From Achatina immaculata (taxonomy: Eukaryota; Mollusca; Gastropoda; Stylommatophora; Achatinidae), in the NCBI GenBank assembly GCA_009760885.1, contig CM019713.1, positions 29,506,927-29,570,926 on the forward strand: a stretch of DNA of 64,000 nucleotides, in the 5' to 3' direction. A program made the position numbers and the translations under genes. The notes beneath the pieces are model-generated. The model did no database searches, had not been told where the DNA came from, and saw nothing but the letters and a program-made list of their open reading frames with translations. Of this stretch, positions 45,021 through 56,904 are shown piece by piece (positions within the stretch are counted from its first letter, which is position 1; each line of letters begins with the position of its first letter).

Positions 45021-45394
45021 TTAGAGTAGATTTTTTATTTCGAAAGGAATTAATCTAGGATAAATCAGTACTTGGTCTAAAATTTTTAAAGCCATTTGTA
45101 TGACGTGGGTTATGTTGTTTAAGATTTGTCAACTTCTCGTGATTAGTTATTTTTTCTTTATACTCAGTTGTTTGCTTAGCCCAGATAAAATTAGTAACAG
45201 AAAGTTAGTTTTGGATTTTTTTTTTCATTGTCTTTTCGAAGGTCATAAACAGGCAGATTCTCGTACAGAAAATCTTCGGGAAATTTCTACAAGGATTTGC
45301 AGCGCATATTTAAGCATCAGTTTTTTTAGCGTTGGGATTATTGTGATTATGATATTAGGAATTGTGAGATTATATGTATTACTGTGAGGTTGTT

Positions 45395-45900
45395 ATGAGC
45401 TGACTGTTAGAAACATGGAGTGATAGGTCCTAGTGAATGCCTAGGATGGCTGCATTCAGAGTTTGTATTGTTACAAGTAGCTAGTATGTGATTACAGTGA
45501 GTTTTGATTAGTGAAATGAAGAATGAGAGAATAGTACAATTCGGAGATTTTGTTAAACTAGCAGTTTGGCACTTTGTAAAGTGTTGTGTGTGTATTCAGG
45601 AGTTCATTCATGAGGCTGTAAGTAGTAACCCTCTTTTGTTCTCTGTTCATGATGTGTGACAGCAGTTACAGTTGGTGTGAGTGTGTACCACTCTCTCCCC
45701 ACATGCCAAACTGAGTTCTTGCCTAGGGGTGGAGTGCTTATACATTCGCTGTACACGTTAAGAAATGTTTCCATTCTCACCTACCATCCGACATTTTCTC
45801 CATCAATAAAATGTGGTTTACTGTTTGTTATTCAATACTTGTCAGTTGCTTCTCGCTGTTAAGTGTCACTGTCCTTAGCTGGTAAGATAGCAAACTAAAA
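45395..45900 (+). mobile_element. LTR-like fragment B
   Basis: Shares CTCTCCCCACATGCCAAACTG with fragment A and has CATCAATAAAATGTGG. It lies between the two integrase pieces, consistent with a later LTR insertion, but ends and target duplication were not identified. Confidence 0.3.
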
Positions 45901-46044
45901 TCTTGAAGTAGAGAATTTGAAGAAAGATCTCCTTATTTGTGCTGGAGTGGCACATTAACACTGTGTCAACACTGTCACACTGTCTACTACAGACAACCAC
46001 ACACACGGCAAAGTGGTGCCATGGTGGCCCGCGGTATCACAGAG

Positions 46045-46268
46045 TAAACCCAAACTGGTAAACGACTTGGAGACCCAGTTTACTATAAGAATCACAATAT
46101 GTTATTTAAACAAGACAATAAGTGGAAACCAGGTTATTTTATCATCGAAGTACTGAGTCGTGTAGCTTTTAAAATAAAAAAAAACTTACAGGATAAGTAC
46201 ACAAAGGGCACGCTAAAGATATCAGACGTTCAGATCAGCAATGGACGGTACAAAAAGCACCAAACCAT

Positions 46269-46316
<48 letters not shown>

Positions 46317-46620
46317 AAGCAGCCACATTGGCAAAAGACAACGTGAGTGATTCTAGTTTGAACGAGAACTACAATGGATAATTCATAACAGAACTAACTG
46401 ACAGGGAGAACAATGAACCAGTCTCTAAAGAGAATCCATCGGAACATAGTCAGGATGAAATGTTGAGCGAGAGAGAAGTGGAGAATAGTGATCCACCAAA
46501 CTTATACAGTAAAATGAGTGAGTGGAACAGGGCGTCAGGAGACTACAGGATGAGATTAATTTCATGAGAGAAAACAAAACGAGGACGAAAAACAAAACAC
46601 AAAAAAACATTAAGTTTGTC
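46045..46620 (+). pseudogene. Gypsy-type integrase C-terminal domain and acidic tail
   Basis: The frame reads GDPVYYKNHNMLFKQDNKWK then PGYFIIEVLSRVAFKI, the basic GPY/F-like module that follows the integrase core in Gypsy elements. A (GA)n run (46272-46314) interrupts it. After that an acidic Ser/Glu-rich tail continues (EPVSKENPSEHSQDEMLSER) with stops. The related pol copies at 55.8 and 59.5 kb have GD-VYLKNH at the same place. No intact frame remains. Confidence 0.7.
46272..46314. repeat. (GA)n microsatellite
   Basis: A pure GA run within the retrotransposon tail. Confidence 0.95.
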
Positions 46621-46644
46621 ATGGGGGATGATACAGATACTGAG

Positions 46645-47035
46645 AATTAGTCCAAGGAAGAATGACACGTCACATTTATTACTGAAAGAATTAGTCCAAG
46701 GAAGAATGACACGTCACATTTATGAGTGAAAGAATTAGTCCAAGGAAGAATGACACGCCACATTTATGGCTGAAAGAATTAGTCCAAGGAAGAATGACAC
46801 GACACATTTATGAGTGAAAGAATTAGTCCAAGGAAGAATGACACGTCACATTTATGAGTGAAAGAATTAGTCTAAGGAAGAATGACACGTCACATTTATG
46901 AGTGAAAGAATTAGTCTAAGGAAGAATGACACGTCACATTTATGAGTGAAAGAATTAGTCTAAGGAAGAATGATACGTCACATTTATAAGTGAAAGAATT
47001 AGTCCAGGGAAGAATGACACGCTACATTTATGAGT
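46645..47035. repeat. Minisatellite, 44-bp unit, about 9 copies
   Basis: AGAATTAGTCCAAGGAAGAA plus TGACACGTCACATTTATGAGTGAA repeats at 44-bp spacing (46687, 46731). Confidence 0.93.
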
Positions 47036-47353
47036 GAAAGACAGTCTTGCTATATTTTTTTTCTGCTTGATGTACTATCGCTCTTCAGAAAGTAAAACAA
47101 TTTTAAAAAGTATGTATCATTTTAAGCAAATGTATATGTTAAAAAAATATCATGAGATTATCAAGCTATTGTTAGATGCTGCAATTTTTTGTTTGTTTGC
47201 CCGTGTTAAGAATGTTATTTACATGTATAACATTGTATGTAGAGTGGTAAGATGTTCCATTGTTTAGGAAGTGGAGAATGTAAGGGAACGAATGAAGATG
47301 TCGAGTGACTGAGAGCAACTGGCGGGCAGTATAACGTTATAGGAGAGAGAGAG
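47036..47353. other. No gene seen
   Basis: AT-rich sequence ending in GAGAGAGA next to the LINE tail. Confidence 0.35.
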
Positions 47354-47936
47354 AATAAATGAATGAATGAATAATCTTTATTTTTGAAGGGTAAAGAATT
47401 GGGCACGCAGGCCCGTCTTACATTCTTCCCTTCATCACTCCATCTTTCATTCTTCCCACACACTTGATTTAGTACAAATGTACAAATTAGGAAAAAAAAT
47501 ATATCAAAAGAGTGTAAGATTTAACTATTACATTCAAAGTAAAGGAGAAGAAGTAATTAACCTAATAAAATAGCTATCACGCACACATAACTACATAGAC
47601 ATATACATAAACAAAAATACATTGTAAATACAGATCTTCTAACATATGTTTTTTAACAAACATTAAAATAATTTCTAACAATATCTAACAAGTTACTTTT
47701 CGAACTATGTCATTTTAGTACTTGATGGTTGGCGAGTCATGTGTAGAGAGAGTGTTGGTTATTCAATGGAGGCATATAATTACAAGCAAGTAAATAATGA
47801 AACAGGTTTGTGTTAAAAGATTAAGTATTACCAATGGATTTTAAATGGTAGGGGAAGGTGTTCCAGAGCTGTACTGCAGAGTATGCAAGAGTTTTCTTGT
47901 ACATATCAATCCTGGGTTTAGGAAGAAGACAGTTCT

Positions 47937-48776
47937 TTAAACGCTGGCTATGTTTAGTGTTATACGTAAACAGTGACCACAAGCAGGGCGGAGCATTGTG
48001 CGATAGAATTCTGTGAACAAACTTAACGTTGTTAAAATGATTCTATTTTTGAGGGGTACAATTTTGAGTTGTTTGTGTTGATATACAGTCTTTACTGGGT
48101 GTTTGTCACAAATCAGATTTAATGGGTGAAGTGAGTGGAGCCTTTTTGTATTTGAGACTGAGCATCCATCCCAGATTGTGGAACAGTAATCTAAGTGTGT
48201 TTGTATGTGTGATATGTAGTATATCTTTCTTGTATCTCTGTCGATAAAGTGTTTGATTTTGACTAATTGGTAAACTTTCTGTGCAATCAAGTTTGTTAGG
48301 TTATGTACGTGAGAATTCCAAGTTAAATGCTGATCAATAATGAGTGCTAGGGCTTTATGGTCATGAACATTTTCCATTGCCTTAGTCCCAGCACAAAGCT
48401 GTAGTGAAGTTTTTGTTGCATTCTGCAGTTTCTGTCTTGTAGTGATGAGCATGGATTTTGTTTTGTTGGTGTTTACCAACATACCATTTTTATTACTCCA
48501 TTTAATCAAACTGTTTATATCAATTTGGAGCGCTGTCTGTAGGTTATTGATGTCATAGTCACTAATGTAAACAATACAATCATCAGCAAAAAGATCACAT
48601 GAAGAGTGCTTTAAATGTAGTGGTAAGTCGTTCATATAGATAGCAAAGAGAAGAGGACCAAGAATGGAGCCTTGAGGAATACCGGTATCAACCACAGACG
48701 AGCCAGATATTTTGTTTCTAAAGCAAACTACATGTCTTCTACCTGAGAGAAAAGATGTAATAAATTTCATGATCAA
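47937..48776 (-). pseudogene. LINE reverse transcriptase, C-terminal two thirds
   Basis: This 279-codon open piece is the longest intact part of the LINE. Residues about 32-50 are GIPQGSILGPLLFAIYMND (RT motif with QGS), and residues 63-66 are FADD, the catalytic Asp pair. Later residues include WNSHV--L and DYCSTIWDGCS, typical of the thumb and connection in jockey/CR1-like LINEs. The upstream start is arbitrary because the true frame continues from 48839-49105 through a frameshift. In the family the enzyme copies its own RNA at nicked chromosomal DNA. Confidence 0.88.
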
Positions 48777-48838
48777 TCATGTCGAAGGCTTTCTTGAAAT
48801 CAGCAAAGACACCACCACACAATTCGTCATCATTTATA

Positions 48839-49105
48839 TTAGACAGCCAGCTTTGTCATTTTAGTTAATGCTGTGTGGCAGGAATGATTTGGTCTAAAAC
48901 CTGACTGACTGTCTATTAGTAGACTGTTTTCTTGCATGTGGAGCAGTGTTAATTTTTGTATATGCTTTTCAAGAGGTTTAGATAGTGATGACAGAATGGA
49001 TATGGGTCTATAGTTTGAGAGGTCACTAGTCTGTCCAGATTTAAAAAGAGGAAAAACTTTGGCGAGTTTAAAAGCATCAGGGAAATAATGTTTGTCAATG
49101 CACAA
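48839..49105 (-). pseudogene. LINE reverse transcriptase, N-terminal part
   Basis: Residues read FPLFKSGQTSDLSNYRPISI, then LSSLSKPLEKHIQ and SQSGFRPNHSCHTALTKM, the first RT blocks (fingers). It is separated from the rest by a frameshift near 48780-48840. Confidence 0.85.
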
Positions 49106-50552
49106 ATTGTATATGTATGTTAGTGTGTCTGTGATAACTGGTGCAACGTAGCGTAGTATCTTGTTACTAATGTCATCACATCCTGCTGAGTTAGTATATT
49201 ATGTAGTTATAAACCTCACCGACTGTGAGGAAAGGAATATTAATTTGTTTTAGCTTTACACATTTACTGTCGCTGAAAGTTTTCAACACGCTCAGGTCGC
49301 AATTAGGGGTCTGTAATGAAGATTTTAGAAGACTAATTTCTTCCCTAAAATGTTCACTGAAGTTAGTGCAAGTATGTTCACAATTAAGTGTTTGTGGGTC
49401 AGACTGCTTCTTTTATTTACAAGAGTATTAATCGCTTTCCAGTTTTGTCTTTCACTAAATTTCTGAAGTAATTTTTCTTTTCCTGCCTAATTAAATACTG
49501 CATCTTATTCCTAAGTGAACGATAGCTACTGAAATTTCTGCTTTTGTGAGCTTCATCCTGTTTCCTCATGAGGTGCAATATATCAAGAGTTATCCAAGGG
49601 GATTTTGTTACGTGTTCTACTCTCATTTCTTTGATGGGGACATGCTTGTCATAAATATTTCTAAATATCTTGATCCAGTATTCGATAGCCTCATCTGAAT
49701 TTGTTAACTGGAAAATGTACGTAAGAGGCGAAGCTTAAGGTCCGTTAAAAATAATTCCACGTTAAAGTTTTTTAAGTTCCTATATTTGATGCTGGTATGT
49801 TTGTATTTAGGCATTTTATACCCCCTATTTGACCACGTACAGCAGACCGGGTAGTGATCACTCAGCGACACATGAGGGACAGTACATTCAGTAATGTTTC
49901 CTGGATCAGCTACATAAATATGATCTATTAGTGTTGATGATGATTCAGTTACTCTAGTAGGTGTGTTAACAATTTGGGAGAAGTTGTAGGATGTTAAAAT
50001 GTTCTTCTATGTAGGATGTGGCTGATTAAGATCCATACTGAAGTTGCCTAGAATGATTAAGTCCTTGAATTTATAAGTTAGAGCATCATCCATCATGGTC
50101 GCAAAGTGATCATACCACTCGGCTGAAGCATTTGGATTTCGGTATATAAAACTAATTAGAATTGGACTGAGATTTGATTTTTTTTATTTCTAACATAATA
50201 CATTCAACCTCTGATGTTTCCAGGTCTTCTTTTCTACAAAATTTAATTGTGTTAGAAATATAAACGACTAAACCTGTCTCTAGCTTCCTAGTTGGGTCGC
50301 GCCTGATCAAATTAAAACCATCTATTCATATATCATTGTCTGTGATGTTTTTATGTAATCTGCTTTCAGAGAAACCAAAAATATGAAAATGTTGTTGAAG
50401 TATATGTGTAACCTCAGGGAATTTTCCTAACAAGTGATAAACATTTAAGTGGCCAACACGTAGGCCATCGTGTCGCAGCCATCATCTGCTTTCTGGGTCA
50501 TTTTATAACAATGTGAGAAATATTATATTTCAGTAAAAATAAAATAACTGGT

Positions 50553-50604
50553 CAGAGAGTGAGAGTGAGAGAGAGAGAGAGTGTGTGTGAGAGAGAGAGA
50601 GAGA

Positions 50605-50641
<37 letters not shown>
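50553..50641. repeat. (GA)n/(GT)n microsatellite
   Basis: Mixed GA and GT dinucleotide tracts adjacent to the 5' end of the LINE. Confidence 0.93.
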
Positions 50642-50819
50642 TTCAAGGTGACCATGAGCATTTTGTGTCGGTTGGACAAGCTGAGGCTAGACCTGTGATA
50701 TAAGGTATTTATCAACGAATTATCGAGAAGGTTGGTGATAACAAGCGCTGAAGATTGTTAAGCAACATAGATTGACCAACTTGAGACTCAGGTCGGCGGG
50801 AAGACGCCTGCAATAAGTT

Positions 50820-51530
50820 TTAGTTGGAACAAAGATGGCGACAGGCAGTCCAAGTTAGGATGAGTCGCAGTGAACAGTTAGTTGTGTGGCTTTTTTTCAG
50901 TCGGGAGCATTGGTTTAACACGAGAGGCCTGCATCATACACGTTTTGATTTAGTGAATAGTGAAGGGAATCAAGATTATCAGCAGTGTGAGTTGTTTTGG
51001 CTGATTGGTAGAACCTGTGAAGATTGAGGGAGCCAGGACAGTGTATTCTCTTGAATGTTTTTTTTTTCGATACTGGAGTGAATTAAAGATTGATATTTGA
51101 CTGAGGAGTCAGTTTCTTTTTAATGAAACTACATGTATAGACCTTGTTGAGAGTCTCCCTACAAGTATACAAATACGCAACAGGTAGGTGCCTAGACTAG
51201 GAGCACGGCTATACTGTTACTATACTGATATTCGGATTCTACTGTTTTTCGGTCGAATATTCAGTAACCATTGGTAAGTGCATTATGCAATCATTAACAC
51301 ATGCAATCTGTCAATATGATATTTTGATACTGTTCTGAACATTAAGATATGCTTACTACTTTTTCAAGATGTTGTAGGTTAATGCTGATGTTTGGTAAAT
51401 ATTTCAATAAATGTGTTGACATTTTTGTTATATATAAGGACTTTCCTCTTGTTGACCTTCTACGTCAGTGATGTTACTCTGTGGACTGTTGACTGTGTAG
51501 ACTACGTTCACAACACGAAAGTCTGCCTGC
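50820..51530 (+). mobile_element. LTR-like fragment D
   Basis: Contains AAAGATGGCGACAGG, later TTCAATAAATGTGTTGACA and TTGTTATATATAAGG. The position of AATAAA and TATATAA and the downstream coiled-coil frame suggest an LTR followed by a gag region, but ends were not defined. Confidence 0.3.
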
Positions 51531-51548
51531 GTCTAACCAAAGACCAGT

Positions 51549-51785
51549 GTGACAGGATCGAGGAAAACTAGACCCCACGAAGAAATACTACAAGAAAAGT
51601 GCGAGTCATCAAAACACAAAAAAACACACACATACACAGATAGTCTTGAAGAGAAAAAGAGAATCTCTATGGAGCTACGGGCGTGCTCAGAGGACAATAA
51701 AAGAATGTTAAAAATGCGAGATGAAAGAATAGTAAAACTGAATCCATCAATCAATCCATCCGTAGCCAAACAAATGCCCGTCTAG
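51549..51785 (+). CDS. Short charged frame, possibly gag remnant
   Basis: A 78-codon frame rich in Glu, Lys and Arg (SLEEKKRISMELRACSEDN) with a short coiled-coil-like segment. It follows LTR-like fragment D, so a gag remnant is possible. I do not recognise a domain. Confidence 0.25.
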   Translation: MTGSRKTRPHEEILQEKCESSKHKKTHTYTDSLEEKKRISMELRACSEDNKRMLKMRDERIVKLNPSINPSVAKQMPV

Positions 51786-52111
51786 AGTTTGTTGGAACGG
51801 TTCGCAGCAGTGGAAATACTTATACCCTGCCCACGGGCTTCAGCAGATAACGTAAGGGCCATGGGGGTTGTTTTTTTTTTTTGGTGTTTTTGAAGTTTCA
51901 CGATCTCCTATGAGCTAACCACGACGCGTGGGTTGTCAGCGTGAGCGCTGCATCAACGAAAGACTGGAAGAAAATAAAATAACTGAGATCACGAGCCGAG
52001 TTCGCATTCTTTGTGAACGAAAGAAAATCTGTCTGCAAGTAGCAGCACTGCGACACGATTCTTCATAATGCTGAACACCAAGATCCACGTCAAGTAAGTC
52101 AAGATAGCTGA

Positions 52112-52590
52112 AAATCGTTTGTGGTTGATGGAACAACATATAGGAGCCGTTAAAATCGTTTGTGGTTGACGGAACAACATATAGGAGCCGTTAAAATCGT
52201 TTGTGGTTGATGGAACAACATATAGGAGCCGTTAAAATCGTTTGTGGTTGATGGAACACACAGGAGCCATTAAAATCGTTTGTGGTTGATGGAACAACAT
52301 ATAGGAGCCGTTAAAATCGTTTGTGGTTGATGGAACATACAGGAGCCGTTAAAATCGTTTGTGGTTGATGGAACAACATATAGGAGCCGTTAAAATCGTT
52401 TGTGGTTGATGGAACACACAGGAGCCGTTAAAATCGTTTGTGGTTGATGGAACAACATATCATTCATTCATTTGCATGTCCCTTGCGGAACTTTGCCTCC
52501 CAAACAGCAATCCTGTAGGCCTCTCGGTTGTGAGCAAGATGGCAACATATAGGAGCCGTTAAAATCGTTTGATCTTGATCCAGCAAGCCT
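52112..52590. repeat. Minisatellite, 41-bp unit, interrupted by a LINE fragment
   Basis: TTAAAATCGTTTGTGGTTGA plus TGGAACAACATATAGGAGCCG repeats about nine times, with shorter variants lacking AACATAT. Confidence 0.93.
52461..52542 (-). mobile_element. 82-bp LINE 3' end inserted in the minisatellite
   Basis: The minus strand reads HLAHNREAYRIAVWEAKFRK then GHANE and a stop, with a (TGAA)n tail, nearly the same end as at 1850-1938. The insert is bounded by CAACATAT (52453-52460 and 52543-52550), an 8-bp target duplication, and the array unit resumes beyond it. Confidence 0.8.
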
Positions 52591-52749
52591 AGTTCGCTGA
52601 AACTGTTTGTCGCTAGCCAACATACTAGTGGAGCTTATCGATGATGTCGCGAAGATTGTACCTGTCATAACGCGATACTGTTCGATCCTAATCATAATTG
52701 TATACATGAACAATTTGTAGACGAGGGTCTATTAGTGAAATCATTCGCA

Positions 52750-52935
52750 GGGAATTGGAGAATAGACCAGACAACTGGAGAATAGACCGGACAACTGGAG
52801 AATAGACCGGACAACTGGAGAAGAGACCAGACAACTGGAGAATAGACCAGACAACTGGAGAATAGACCAGACAACTGGAGAACAGACCAGACAACTAGAA
52901 AATAGACCAGACAACTGGAGAATAGACCAGACAAC
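52750..52935. repeat. Minisatellite, 20-bp unit, about 9 copies
   Basis: ACAACTGGAGAATAGACC(A/G)G repeats without spacers. Confidence 0.95.
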
Positions 52936-53099
52936 TCCTAGCAAGTTTTTCAGAAAAAAAAATAAAAGAAAGATCCGGAGAACGTGAAGAAAACGAACAT
53001 GCGAAAATGAAGAAAACGAGGCAAAGAGGAGAAGAATATATACAAGAGTTGGCAGACAGGCTGGTGGAGCCAGAGAAATAGCATTTGGCAAAGACTGGC

Positions 53100-53290
53100 G
53101 CGATGTGTTCAATATGTCCATTTTGTTGGCGTATAACCTCGTCGAGGCGAACCTTCATGTTTCTGGGCACTCTACGACAAAGTTTCTCTGTCAATCCCAG
53201 GGGGAAAAAAACCAGGATGGCCGCACGCAGATGCATTAAGTTTCCAGGTTTCTTGAGGTAGACTTTCTCCCTGAGATAACCACAAGAAAA
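53100..53290 (-). pseudogene. DDE transposase C-terminal remnant
   Basis: The minus strand reads LKKPGNLMHLRAAILVFFPL, then LCRRVPRNMKVRLDEVIRQQ and NGHIEHI. The arrangement KP--L--L--AI, V--NM--R--EVI--NGGHIEHI is the C-terminus of IS630/Tc1-mariner-like transposases that carry an N-terminal DUF4817-type helix-turn-helix. Catalytic residues are outside the fragment. A related element is at 56905-57545. Confidence 0.65.
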
Positions 53291-53394
53291 AAAAATCGCA
53301 TGAATTAATATCGGGATTCTATACCATAATCCAATATTTATTCGCCTCAGGCAACATAAAGTAAAGCTTAAGATGTCATAACGTGAATTTGCTA

Positions 53395-53640
53395 AGACAG
53401 AGACCAAGTATTTAGGATATGTTATTAACTGGAAAGGGATCGCCCCAGATCAAGAAAAAGTATCAGCGATTAAAGAAATACCACCTACATTAAATGTGTA
53501 GGAATGTTATCTTATTAGAGAAAAACATGTGGAGACAGACAAATACGAAATATTGTTAAAAGAACAGCACATAGATTTACTAAATGTGCATCGCCAGCTA
53601 AAAAAAAGTAAAGTTTAAAAACAAGGGAAAAAAGATAAAG
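53395..53640 (+). pseudogene. Gypsy pol remnant with internal deletion
   Basis: TKYLGYVINWKGIAPDQEKV and SAIKEIPPT fit the Gypsy RT region preceding RNase H (compare IKYLDHVINKERISPDPQRV at 57590-57660). The sequence then jumps to YEILLKEQHIDLLNVHRQLK, which matches the post-integrase segment YEEMLREQHIAFLFVHKRLR at 55850-55915. Most of pol has been deleted between them. Confidence 0.7.
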
Positions 53641-53848
53641 AAAAAGGGATAACCAATGATGAGCTGAAATTAGAGGATAACGAGGGATTCCACTCGGGCT
53701 TTGAAACATGCGCCTCTGCAACTGGCCTGCATGATGCCTACAACAGTGTACTTTTGGACTTCTTGCCGGTGTAACAGAATGGCAATTCTGTACAGAGAGT
53801 ATTTGTGTATTGCTAGTAGTTGTGTTCTCGTAGACTACAACTCACGTC

Positions 53849-53990
53849 AGTGTGCAAAGCACGTCGTTAGGAAAGTCCGTGTGCAAAGCACGTCGTTAGG
53901 AAAGTACGTGTGCAAAGCAAGTCGTTAGAAAAGTCCGTGTGCAAAGCACGTCGTTAGGGTCCGTGTGAAAAGCACGTCGTTAAGGAGAGT
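53849..53990. repeat. Minisatellite, 29-bp unit, about 5 copies
   Basis: GTGTGCAAAGCACGTCGTTA plus GGAAAGTCC repeats, with deletions in later units. Confidence 0.9.
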
Positions 53991-54059
53991 CTTGGTGTGA
54001 ACGTGGAACTGTGTGGACGTGTTTGTCGAGCGGTGTGATTGTCTCTAGAAATGTGGTAG

Positions 54060-54440
54060 AGAGAGCCTTGTTGTTAGTTTCTTTTTTTTTATTTTCCCTG
54101 TGTGGGCTGAGGTTTTTTTTAGTAAGATTGGAAGTATGATTCTTTGTGTATAGATCATTGTAAGGTTTTCTTTACCCATATGGCGTTGAGTCCTCGCACG
54201 CCGGGCACTGCTAAATGTAATTCTTGTTTAGCCTGATGGCTACGTATATATCTTCACGACTGTCACCCTCATTTCTTGTCCATTAATAAATGTGTGTAGT
54301 CTGCTGATGGGTTTGTTGGAGTCCTTATTGTTGACCGGTTTTGTTGGTTGAAAGACGGTCAAGTTACGTTGAGTTGTTGTATTTGTATTAATTCTGTGGA
54401 GTTGGAAACCTGGGTGTCTTGTTGTGTTTTCTTGATGTAT
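54060..54440 (+). mobile_element. LTR-like fragment C
   Basis: Contains CATTAATAAATGTGTG and GGAGTTGGAAACCTGGGTGT, the latter similar to fragment A. It precedes Gypsy pol copy 1. Ends not defined. Confidence 0.3.
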
Positions 54441-55029
54441 AATACAGAAAACTAGGTGACTGTTAACACCAGCAACAAGAAGAAGAGATTTCTAAGATAA
54501 ACTGTACTCCACATGTAATCAATCAATCCAGTATGAACCCATTTTTTTTTTTTTTTTTGTGTAAGGGGAAATCCTGCTTAACCGGTTCAGCTTCTGGAAC
54601 TCAAAATTAGTCCACTTCTACTTAACTGGATCTGTGCAGCCCCTTTCCGGCGGAAGGCACTGTTCACGTGTGGCAGCTCGACCTGGGAACCAGTAACGAC
54701 ACACCCTGGCCCACCACAGGCTTCCCATTTGTCCACTCGCGGGATCACGGGCGAGCAGATCTCGGGGCATGCAAGGACACTGTCATATGCTGATTATGTC
54801 TTGGTATATCGGCAGGCCCGAGACTGGCGCACTAGTTTCAGACTATGCCTTGATCCTTGGAAATGTGACAACTATCCCATTTCCTTTTAAGACTTTTACC
54901 CCACTGAGATTACCACTGGTCATTTGAGGGGAAAAAACCAAGTACAGTAAGAGTTAATCCCGCCATGTTCTTAGACTTTAATAACAATCCCCAGTCCACG
55001 GAAGGAACGACGAATGCTTATCGGAAGGA
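54441..55029. other. No gene seen
   Basis: A T-run (54541-54558) and GC-richer sequence around 54640-54800, with no recognised element. Confidence 0.35.
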
Positions 55030-55179
55030 ATAATCCAACAATCTGTTATAGTACAGGAACAAAGAAAAGATGGATAAATTGTGGATATCATTTTTTTTTA
55101 AAGTCATAAACAGAAAATTAGGGGGAAAATCTCCAAACATCTAGAAGAAATTCTTTACTATATCTCCAGTCCAACACTA

Positions 55180-56690
55180 AGATTATATGTTCCCTGTCAG
55201 GTACAGCGCTCGGTACTTTCCCAATATCATGATGACAACGGACATACGGATAGGGACACAACTTATGAAGCGACTGCTATGACACTATTGGCCACACTGT
55301 TGCGGCTATATTACAAAATGCTCCATATGCCGCCGTAGGAATCGAAGGGTCATAATTGTAGCACCCATGGAAGCTGATATACCAGCCTACCCCATGGCCA
55401 TGATTAGCACATATTTCTCAGGACCATATCAGGAGACAAAGAGAGGGAATAAACACTTATTACATTTCGTGGACTGCTTAACACGATGGTCGGAAATGTC
55501 TCCGACATCACATCAGAACAGTGACACCGTGATGGTATATCACCTATTGAACGATGTTCTTCCACGGTTTTCAATTCCACTGGCCATTTTAACAGATAAG
55601 GGGCCGACCTTTACATCATACTCCTTTACAAATACCCTGCGACGACACACAGTTAAACACATTAGAACGGCTTGTTATCATTCACTGTCTAATGGTATCA
55701 ATGAACGACAACATGACACTTTCCATAACGTAGCTATCAGAATGACAGTACCGGGATTCCCCCTTTTAAATTTTTATATGGTAGACAGCCAGTCTTACCT
55801 TAAGATATATTACTGAAGACAAGTGGAAAATATTTGGGTACAGAAGGTTATGAAGAAATGCTACGAGAACAGCACATAGCGTTTTTATTTGTTCATAAAC
55901 GGTTAAGAAAACTTCAAAGAAAAGTTAAGAATAGAAAAGCCGGGAAACCACATCTCGCAGTAGACCTAGAACTGGGAGACCAAGTGTACTTGAAGAATCA
56001 TAGAAAAACTTCAAAGTTGGGTGAAAACTCGTTGAGAGGATATAGTTCTCGAACGTTTACGCCCAGTCACTTATAGGGTTAAAAACAAGCTGACCAACCA
56101 CTCATTAATTATAAATCGTTCACACTTACATAAGGCAGATTCCGATTGGGCGATCCCGACTGATAACTACCAAAGAGAAGAGCCAAGAGATATGAAGTTC
56201 TCACAGATACTGTGAGCAGTACAGTCCTATACACACTGAATCAGACGTTACCATCGAGTCAATTCATAACCTCCACGAAAGTTTATCATATGAAGGTTGT
56301 ATTAGTCTAGTCCAAAGTACAAGTAGTAAATTTGAATTAGTTTATAGTTCTACTTACAGACAACCAGCCATTACGACTGATAGGAACAGAACAGCGGAAA
56401 GTAATCAATTAGGGGACGACAAGGGCGATCCCCAAGGTAGGTGCCCCACTAATTCGCATATCCATCATCTAGATGATACCCGTGACCAATTTTCAGCACA
56501 GGATAGAATTCCGCTAGTGGAATTACGGAAGACATGGGACAAGACAGCACCACAACACCTAACCACAATAAAGAGTTGTTATACTGACTCCTCAGAGGAT
56601 AATATTCCCCTGGCCCGGTTAAGAATTGAGACACTAGAGAGGGGGAAATCCGGACCAACGAAAAGGAAATGAGATCACGCCCCGTTTCAA
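55180..56690 (+). pseudogene. Gypsy-type pol, copy 1 (zinc finger, integrase, tail)
   Basis: The order is: a H-H/C-C integrase zinc finger in mixed frames (HDDNGHTDRDTTYEAT; ITKCSICRRRNRR); the integrase core in 55367-55816 with VDCLTRWSEMSP (first Asp), AILTDKGPTFTS (second Asp, usual TDNG changed to TDKG) and NGINERQHDTFHN (Glu); then a deletion; then GDQVYLKNHRKTSKLGENS at 55975-56030. The C-terminal tail ends with SSEDNIPLARLR near 56600-56630. Stops and shifts make it inactive. Compared with copy 2 it lacks about 40 residues after the catalytic Glu. Confidence 0.85.
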
Positions 56691-56904
56691 AGTTACGGGA
56701 ATATTCCGCAGGAATGGTAACACTCATAGACCTTCGAAAATCATTATTCCAACCAATAATCAGGGTAGGGTTCGGAACGAACATAACTGGATATTTTTGG
56801 ACAGGACTTGGTAGACTACGGACCCTGACAATTACAGTGAGTAATATGGAACGATGACAAATTGTTAAATATCACAGCATATATATATAATATATACACA
56901 GGGT

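Larger units (their letters stand above)
47354..50475 (-). mobile_element. LINE of the jockey/CR1-like group, nearly full pol, decayed
   Basis: On the minus strand it begins near 50470 with VGHLNVYHLLGKFPEVTHIL, FGFSESRL and RRDPTRKLETG, the pattern of an APE-type endonuclease. A linker follows at 49626-49417. Next come RT motifs NYRPISILSSLSKPLEKHI and QSGFRPNHSCHTAL at 49105-48839, and GIPQGSILGPLL and LFADDCIVY in 48776-47937. The 3' end has AAATAAAG followed by (ATTC)n at about 47354-47380. Several frameshifts and stops split the pol. No upstream ORF1 was recognised, so it is probably 5'-truncated at the endonuclease. Confidence 0.88.
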
